From: Clostridia bacterium
Lineage (GTDB): Bacteria; Bacillota_A; Clostridia; Oscillospirales; Acutalibacteraceae
Assembly (NCBI GenBank): GCA_017456015.1
Contig: JAFTLL010000004.1
Coordinates: forward strand, 322,755-386,754
Reading direction: 5' to 3'
DNA length: 64,000 nucleotides
This document shows, in pieces, positions 59,461-64,000 of this stretch (positions are counted from its first letter, which is position 1; every line of letters starts with the position of its first letter). The position numbers and the translations under genes are program-made. The notes under the pieces are model-generated. The model did no database searches and was not told the DNA's origin. It was given only the letters and a program-made list of their open reading frames with translations.

Positions 59461-60432
59461 ATGATGGGGAATGAATGTGTGCGCCTGGATTTAGAGGAAA
59501 CCTGTGCTTTTTTGGCGGCCAATGACCGTTTCCGTATTATTACACACGCCTTTCCTGATGGGGACACCCTCGGCAGCGGCTTCGCACTTTGTGCGCTGTT
59601 GCGCGGTATGGGGAAAAAGGCCAATGTCTATTGCCCCGACCCCATTCCGGAAAAATTTGCCTATTTGCAATTAAAGGAACAGCGCTTTTCACCGAAATGT
59701 ACCGTTATGGTGGATGTGGCCGATATAAAATTAAGCGGACGCTTTGCCAAGCTCTATGCCGGCAAGGTGGATTTGTGTATTGACCACCATGTTTCCAATG
59801 TCGGTTATGCTGACCGGCTGTATCTGGATGCGTCGGCATCGGCCGCCTGTGAGTGTATTTATGAAATTGCCGTCCGGTTGGGCCGCCCGTTGGACGGCTT
59901 TGTTGTCAATGCACTCTATACCGGCATTTCCACCGACACTGGATGTTTCCGCTTTTCCAATACCACCGCGCGTACACACCGTATTGCGGCAGAGCTTTTG
60001 GAAAAGGGTGCTGACAGCGGTGAGATTAACCGCACAATGTTTGAAACCAAAAGTCGCCCGCGTTTGAACATTGAACGCATGGCGTTGGATGCAATGGAGT
60101 TTTGGTTTGACGGCAAATGTGCTACTCTGCCGATTACATTGACCATGCAGCAAAGCGCCGGCTGTGACCAGGGCGATATGGAGGGCATCACCTCTTTACC
60201 GCGCACCATCGAAGGTGTACTGGTCGGCGTTACCTTCCGGGAGAAACCGCAGGGCGGTGTCTATAAAGTTTCGGTGCGTACCCACGCGCCGCTCGATGCC
60301 GCTTTGATCTGCAAGACTTTTGGCGGCGGCGGCCATGTCCGTGCGGCCGGGTGTGAAATTGCCGGCACATTGGATCAGGCAAAGGAGCAAATGCTGGCGG
60401 TTGTGGCGCAGCATTTGAAAAACAATCTATGA
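59461..60432 (+). CDS. nrnA: DHH-family oligoribonuclease / pAp phosphatase NrnA
   Basis: A 323-residue DHH/DHHA1 phosphoesterase that degrades nano-RNA and 3'-phosphoadenosine 5'-phosphate. Motifs are THAFPDGDTLGSGFAL near 28-43, VMVDVADIKL near 81, the DHH triad CIDHHVSN near 104, and the DHHA1 end GGGGHVRAAGCEIAG near 288-302. It lies in its usual place between rbfA and truB and overlaps truB by four bases (ATGA). Confidence 0.94.
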   Translation: MMGNECVRLDLEETCAFLAANDRFRIITHAFPDGDTLGSGFALCALLRGMGKKANVYCPDPIPEKFAYLQLKEQRFSPKCTVMVDVADIKLSGRFAKLYAGKVDLCIDHHVSNVGYADRLYLDASASAACECIYEIAVRLGRPLDGFVVNALYTGISTDTGCFRFSNTTARTHRIAAELLEKGADSGEINRTMFETKSRPRLNIERMALDAMEFWFDGKCATLPITLTMQQSAGCDQGDMEGITSLPRTIEGVLVGVTFREKPQGGVYKVSVRTHAPLDAALICKTFGGGGHVRAAGCEIAGTLDQAKEQMLAVVAQHLKNNL

Positions 60433-61313
60433 ACGGTTTAATTTTATTGGACAAGCCGGAGGGCGTTACTTCCTTCGGTGCAGTAGCGGCCATCCGCCGT
60501 ATTTTCGGGGAGAAAAAGGCTGGGCATACCGGAACACTTGACCCAATGGCTACCGGCGTGTTGCCCGTCCTGCTCGGCTCGGCTACGCGATTGTCCGACT
60601 ATCTGCTTTCGGCAGACAAGTCCTATGTTGCTACCATGCGTCTAGGTGTTGTGACCGATACGCTGGATAGAACCGGTACGGTTCTATCTAAGCGGGAAGT
60701 GCAGGTCGGAGAAGAAGATTTTTTAAATGCCATGTCGCGCTTTCGCGGCGAGATATTGCAGGTGCCGCCGATGTATTCGGCCATCAAGCAAAACGGCCAA
60801 CCGCTCTATAAGCTGGCACGGCAGGGCGTCGAAACCGAACGTGCCGCACGGCCGGTGCATATTTATGAATTTACACTTTTGGCACATGAGGCACCGGACG
60901 AGTATACCGTTTCGGTGCGTTGCTCAAAGGGTACCTATATTCGAACCCTTTGCGCCGATTTGGGTGAAGCTTTGGGTTGCGGCGCCATTCTAACTGCCCT
61001 GCGCCGTACAAGCACGGGTGGTTTTTCCATAACCGATTGTGTCACCTTGGAGGGATTGCAAGAAAGACCGCAGGACTTTTTGTTACCGCTTGTGCGTGCG
61101 GTAGAGCATCTGCCGGCGGTTTCGGTGTCGGAAAAACAGGCCATTCGCTTTCAAAACGGTGGCGTGCTGGATTTGAACCGCTTGCAAGGGCTGTTACCCA
61201 TACCGGAAATACCGGTTCGGGTCATGCAGGGCGACCGGCTGATTGGAATCGGTGCGGTTGACCGGGAGGCAAACGCCTTGCGGATTCGCTGTGTTTTGCA
61301 TCGCGGCGAATAG
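60429..61313 (+). CDS. truB: tRNA pseudouridine(55) synthase TruB
   Basis: A 294-residue TruB making the universal pseudouridine 55 in tRNA. It begins MNGLILLDKPEGVTSFGAVA and has the catalytic Asp motif KKAGHTGTLDPMATGVLPVL near 30-49, VPPMYSAIKQNGQPLYKLAR in outline near 114-133 and CSKGTYIRTLCADLG near 168-182. Translation is coupled to nrnA. Confidence 0.96.
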   Translation: MNGLILLDKPEGVTSFGAVAAIRRIFGEKKAGHTGTLDPMATGVLPVLLGSATRLSDYLLSADKSYVATMRLGVVTDTLDRTGTVLSKREVQVGEEDFLNAMSRFRGEILQVPPMYSAIKQNGQPLYKLARQGVETERAARPVHIYEFTLLAHEAPDEYTVSVRCSKGTYIRTLCADLGEALGCGAILTALRRTSTGGFSITDCVTLEGLQERPQDFLLPLVRAVEHLPAVSVSEKQAIRFQNGGVLDLNRLQGLLPIPEIPVRVMQGDRLIGIGAVDREANALRIRCVLHRGE

Positions 61314-61338
61314 ATAGTAAAATCGAGGAGGAAATGTC

Positions 61339-62190
61339 ATGCAAAGCACAGTTGCCGCACTGGGCACCTTTGACGGTGTGCATATCGGCCACCACGCGGT
61401 TTTGGAAAGCGCGTTGGGGCATGACGGTTTGCGCCCGATTTGTTTAAGCTTTCAAAGCACACCAAAAAACGCATTGGGCATTCAAACGCCCTTGTTGTTG
61501 ACCGATGCACAGCGGACAGAAAAAATTAAACAGACCGGCTTTGCAGAGGTTGTACTCTTTGATTTTGCGGCCGTGCGGCATCAGTTGCCGGCGGAATTTT
61601 TAGATTTCATTGTAAAAACATATCAAATTCGTGCCTTGTGTTGCGGTTTCAATTACCGTTTTGGTGCAGACGGCAGGGGCGACATTGATTTTTTGCGCCG
61701 ATATTGCGCGCAAAATGACCTGCGCCTGACGGTGACCGATGCGGTTACGGTAAACGGTGTCCCGGTAAGTTCGACCGAAATCCGCACCCGTATTTCGGGT
61801 GGGGAAATCGAGCAGGCCAACACCATGCTGGGGTACAACTTTTTTATTGCGGGTATCATTGTTCATGGTTTTAAACGGGGGAGAACCATCGGTTTCCCCA
61901 CCATCAATCAAGATATAGAGCCAACCCTTTGCTGTCCCAAACACGGGGTATATGTATCCTCTGTTTTGGTAGACGGAAAGCGTTACAAGGGATTGACCAA
62001 TATCGGCAATAATCCAACCTTTGCTCTGCCTGCCGCCAAAGCCGAAACCTATATTCATGGGTTTTCGGGAGATATTTATGGTAAGCATGCCAAGGTGGAG
62101 CTGCTGCATTTTGTTCGCCCGGAAATTCGATTCACCTCGGCTGACCAATTAAAGGCACAGATTCAATCAGATTTAAAAACCATACTTTAA
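61339..62190 (+). CDS. ribF: Bifunctional riboflavin kinase / FAD synthetase RibF
   Basis: A 283-residue RibF making FMN and FAD. The N-terminal adenylyltransferase domain has ALGTFDGVHIGHHAVLE near 6-22 and SSTEIRTRISGGEIEQAN near 145-162; the C-terminal kinase domain has GRTIGFPTINQD near 180-191 and YKGLTNIGNNPTF near 217-229. Each family motif is intact. It is the last gene of the rimP operon, with GAGGAGGAAATGTC before the ATG. Confidence 0.95.
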   Translation: MQSTVAALGTFDGVHIGHHAVLESALGHDGLRPICLSFQSTPKNALGIQTPLLLTDAQRTEKIKQTGFAEVVLFDFAAVRHQLPAEFLDFIVKTYQIRALCCGFNYRFGADGRGDIDFLRRYCAQNDLRLTVTDAVTVNGVPVSSTEIRTRISGGEIEQANTMLGYNFFIAGIIVHGFKRGRTIGFPTINQDIEPTLCCPKHGVYVSSVLVDGKRYKGLTNIGNNPTFALPAAKAETYIHGFSGDIYGKHAKVELLHFVRPEIRFTSADQLKAQIQSDLKTIL

Positions 62191-62219
62191 AAAACGACCG
62201 CGTCGCGGTCGTTTTTTTT
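62191..62219. terminator. Terminator after ribF
   Basis: AAAACGACCGC pairs with GCGGTCGTTTT around GTC and is followed by T residues; it separates ribF from the convergent small genes. Confidence 0.88.
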
Positions 62220-62574
62220 ACCACATAATATATAAGAGCGCCAGTAACAAAAGTTCGTCGGCGTCATCGTTCCCTAAGAGCATAATCATTAAGGCGATAA
62301 CCAAAATATCATTGTCCAATTTAATGGCATCGAAATTCAGCATTTTCAATAATCCCATACCGCGATTCTGTTTCTGTACGGTAGGCGAGGCAGGAATTGA
62401 CTCCGGCAGAGGAGATAGGTCGGGTTCTTTTTTATGGGTCGGTTCAACAAAATGCGGCATGGGAATTGTACCGTTGCCTGAACGTGCGTTCTTTGCGCGC
62501 CGGTTCATCTCATGCATACGCTGTTCGGCATCCCGCCGCATTTGTTCCATTTCCCGTCGTTCCTTCTCGGTCAA
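62218..62574 (-). CDS. Hypothetical protein with acidic-hydrophobic C-terminus
   Basis: A 118-residue protein with a charged, likely coiled N-terminal helix (MTEKERREMEQMRRDAEQRM), a Pro-rich middle and a C-terminus made of two short hydrophobic helices split by Asp residues, ILVIALMIMLLGNDDADELL then LLALLYIMW. This ending resembles small unknown proteins I associate with Clostridia, but I cannot name a family. The start is TTG at 62574 with GAGGGTGATAGC upstream. It is last in a three-gene minus-strand unit and stops at the ribF terminator. Confidence 0.65.
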   Translation of the reverse strand: MTEKERREMEQMRRDAEQRMHEMNRRAKNARSGNGTIPMPHFVEPTHKKEPDLSPLPESIPASPTVQKQNRGMGLLKMLNFDAIKLDNDILVIALMIMLLGNDDADELLLLALLYIMW

Positions 62575-62584
62575 GCTATCACCC

Positions 62585-62911
62585 TCACAGTATCCCTTGG
62601 TCTTTCAGCAGCGGTGCAAGGCTGACCAGTTTCAGCAACTTGACCGCCGTATCTACACGCCCCTGCCGTTTTTCACTCAAATGCGGTTTTAATGCCAATA
62701 ACAACCGGGCGCGGTTGTCCTCTCCCATGTTTTTGAGCTTTCCCATAATGTTCATCATTGCGCCAATGTCCACATCCGGTAGACCGGCGGGTGCTTGGGG
62801 CGCCGGAGCGTTGTTTTCCGCACCGAATAACGCCTGTGCCGCCTGTGAAAGCTTTTCCATTGCGTCCGGTTGGTTTAAAAGGGCTTCGATTTTTGTCGAC
62901 ATATCATCCAT
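62585..62911 (-). CDS. Hypothetical helical protein
   Basis: A 108-residue protein, mostly helical, with MDDMSTKIEALLNQPDAMEKL, an Ala/Pro-rich linker (about 34-46), and VDIGAMMNIMGKLKNMGEDNRARLLLALKPHLS in outline, ending in KLLKLVSLAPLLKDQGIL. No family recognised. It overlaps the upstream small gene by eight bases and lies ten bases before the downstream one, so the three are surely co-expressed. Confidence 0.65.
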   Translation of the reverse strand: MDDMSTKIEALLNQPDAMEKLSQAAQALFGAENNAPAPQAPAGLPDVDIGAMMNIMGKLKNMGEDNRARLLLALKPHLSEKRQGRVDTAVKLLKLVSLAPLLKDQGIL

Positions 62912-63137
62912 TGTTTTTGTCCAGCAATCCTTTCAAAAATTCCTGCACCTTTTGGTTTTGCAAAAGCTGTTCCGTCTGCTTTTTGTCGGTCATCAGCTGT
63001 TGAATTTTGGCCTTGTCTGCCTCTCCTAAATGGGATAAAATGCTGTTTACATCACCATTTTGAACCGCACTTTTGTCAACACCCAACTTTTTGGACAATA
63101 ACTCGGCGGCCAGGTTGATATTGAAATTATTTTGCAT
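62904..63137 (-). CDS. Hypothetical small helical protein
   Basis: A 77-residue protein starting MQNNFNINLAAELLSKKLGV, then VNSILSHLGEADKAKIQQLM and QNQKVQEFLKGLLDKNNG. It is helical with short repeated amphipathic segments. GGTGGTGATTGCA precedes the ATG at 63137; a much longer in-frame extension upstream is a shadow of the phosphoesterase gene. First gene of the three-gene unit. Function unknown. Confidence 0.65.
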   Translation of the reverse strand: MQNNFNINLAAELLSKKLGVDKSAVQNGDVNSILSHLGEADKAKIQQLMTDKKQTEQLLQNQKVQEFLKGLLDKNNG

Positions 63138-63200
63138 TGCAATCACCACCCTCATATAGTATACTATGTATAATATGAAAATTATATGAAAGGGTTCGTT

Positions 63201-63677
63201 ATGAGAATTCTTGTTTTGTCTGATTCCCATGGCCGCGCCGGTCTGGTGGAGGAAATCATCGAAAAGAATCCAGAAGCCGAGCATATTTTCTTTCTCGGCG
63301 ATGTTTTGCGTGACCTGGAAACAGCCAAACTGCTTTTTACAGATAAAAAATTTTACGCGGTTGCCGGTAATTGTGACTTTTATGCCGATTGCCCAAGTGA
63401 AGCGACTGCCCGGCTCGGCGGCGTGAAGATTTTTTATTGCCATGGGCATACGCTGGGGGTTAAATACGGTACCGAGCGCCTTTTTCACCGCGCGGCCGCC
63501 GAACAAGCAGACTTGGTGTTGTACGGACATACCCATCAGGCAAACATTGCCCAGCAGGGTGAATGTTTTATGGTAAATCCCGGCTCGGTAGCACAGGCCA
63601 GAAACAGCCGGAACAGCTATGCAGTGATAGATATAGACGAAAAAGGGATTTTCCCGTCGATTGTTTTGGTCGAATGA
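63201..63677 (+). CDS. YfcE/MJ0936-type metallophosphoesterase
   Basis: A 158-residue calcineurin-like phosphoesterase. The metal motifs are LVLSDSHGR near 4-12, FFLGDVLRDLE near 35-45, VAGNCDFYAD near 58-67, CHGHTLGVKYG near 79-89 and LYGHTHQAN near 105-113, followed by NPGSVAQARN. It resembles YfcE, a phosphodiesterase of unknown physiological substrate. ATG 63201 is preferred over 63186 because AAAGGG lies between them at the right spacing. It is divergent from the three small genes. Confidence 0.92.
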   Translation: MRILVLSDSHGRAGLVEEIIEKNPEAEHIFFLGDVLRDLETAKLLFTDKKFYAVAGNCDFYADCPSEATARLGGVKIFYCHGHTLGVKYGTERLFHRAAAEQADLVLYGHTHQANIAQQGECFMVNPGSVAQARNSRNSYAVIDIDEKGIFPSIVLVE

Positions 63678-63719
63678 AGACAGGAGCTTGTAATTTGTTG
63701 AATTTTTTTCAAAAAGGGG

Positions 63720-63748
63720 TTGCAATATACCACTGAAAAGTGTATAAT
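63720..63748 (+). promoter_or_regulatory. tRNA-fMet promoter
   Basis: TTGCAA at 63720-63725 and TATAAT at 63743-63748 with a 17-base spacer, about 20 bases before the tRNA. Confidence 0.78.
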
Positions 63749-63768
63749 ATAAAAGCAGTAAAAAATAT

Positions 63769-63845
<77 letters not shown>

Positions 63846-63850
63846 AAAAT

Positions 63851-63886
63851 GAAAACAGTCACCAAAAGGTGGCTGTTTTCGTTTTT
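63851..63886 (+). terminator. Terminator after tRNA-fMet
   Basis: GAAAACAGTCACC pairs with GGTGGCTGTTTTC around AAAA and is followed by GTTTTT. Confidence 0.88.
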
Positions 63887-63919
63887 AATTGTAGAGATGG
63901 GTTTAAAATTCATGCAATT

Positions 63920-64000
63920 CGGGTTATGAGTCCGACGAGCGTTGCTCGTTGGGTGAGGTCGCGACCGCCGCCGGTGGCGGAAACAGGGAGCGTAACGAAG
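63920..64000. repeat. Structured sequence with an inverted partial copy of tRNA-fMet
   Basis: Bases 63920-63940 match the reverse complement of the tRNA anticodon arm (63791-63811) at 20 of 21 positions. The following bases hold ACGAGC-GTT-GCTCGT (63935-63949), GGTCGCGACC and CCGCC-GCC-GGTGGCGG, three compact palindromic units. No convincing gene is seen to the window edge. It may be part of a repeated element found next to tRNA genes. Confidence 0.5.

Noticed and set aside
59731..60153. A 140-residue minus-strand frame inside nrnA
   Set aside because: Antisense shadow of nrnA with no promoter or ribosome site.

Overview
The window looks like a chromosomal segment of a low-to-mid GC anaerobic Firmicute, most likely class Clostridia (Oscillospirales/Ruminococcaceae-like). 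This is inferred from gene content, not from a search. Pointers are a Clostridia-style glgB-glgC-glgD-glgA glycogen operon, a reverse rubrerythrin next to a PerR-type Fur protein, T-box and PyrR leader RNAs, a DUF6472 micro-protein, a SpoIID-type protein, many TTG/GTG starts with strong AGGAGG-type ribosome sites, and clear TTGACA-17-TATAAT promoters. Nearly all of the window is coding, and no insertion sequence or CRISPR array was seen.

Layout. 1-5.4 kb: thiI (cut by the window edge), cinA and a 1008-residue SpoIID/LytB surface protein that appears to carry a dead sortase-B-like domain. 5.47-5.66 kb: a promoter, a 28-bp helix and a terminator that together look like an undescribed small RNA or leader, followed by a small XRE regulator. 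6.1-11.8 kb: glycogen synthesis genes on the minus strand. 12-14.7 kb: a polar amino acid ABC transporter. 14.8 kb: a stand-alone GMP synthase ATP-pyrophosphatase subunit. 16-16.8 kb: a divergent ribbon-helix-helix/SLOG pair. 16.9-20.8 kb: pstSCAB-phoU. 21-22.8 kb: a membrane protein and a frameshifted LTA-synthase-like gene. 22.9-24.9 kb: azlCD, then rubrerythrin and perR. 25-27.2 kb: T-box and thrS. 27.2-29.4 kb: a small accessory island with two divergent repressor/target pairs (XRE/SLOG and S24 repressor/ArpU-like), each with repeated operator-like sites. 29.5-35.4 kb: LOG, trmB, a radical SAM protein, htpG and an S1-repeat protein. 35.4-38.9 kb: copA (with a CopZ-like domain fused at its end) and gap. 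39-43.3 kb: a hypothetical gene, DUF368, mscL, pduL, hemW. 43.3-49.9 kb, minus strand: phosphopantetheinyl transferase, two PH-domain membrane proteins, rarA, a LUD protein, a uracil permease and pyrR with its attenuator. 50-54.3 kb: alr, a ParB-like gene, an LtaS-like gene. 54.4-62.2 kb: the conserved rimP-nusA-rnpM-ylxQ-infB-rbfA-nrnA-truB-ribF operon. 62.2-64 kb: three small unknown genes, a metallophosphoesterase, initiator tRNA-Met and a structured sequence holding an inverted partial copy of that tRNA.

How the parts fit. Most genes are housekeeping: translation initiation and ribosome maturation, tRNA modification and charging, glycogen storage, phosphate, amino acid and uracil uptake, copper export, peroxide defence and cell-wall synthesis. 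The less ordinary material is regulatory and architectural: the small RNA candidate at 5.5 kb, the CopA-CopZ fusion that keeps a perfect internal ribosome site, the pseudo-sortase SpoIID protein, the A-AAA-AAG slippery site in the LTA-synthase-like gene, and the pairing of both SLOG-fold genes with divergent small DNA-binding proteins.
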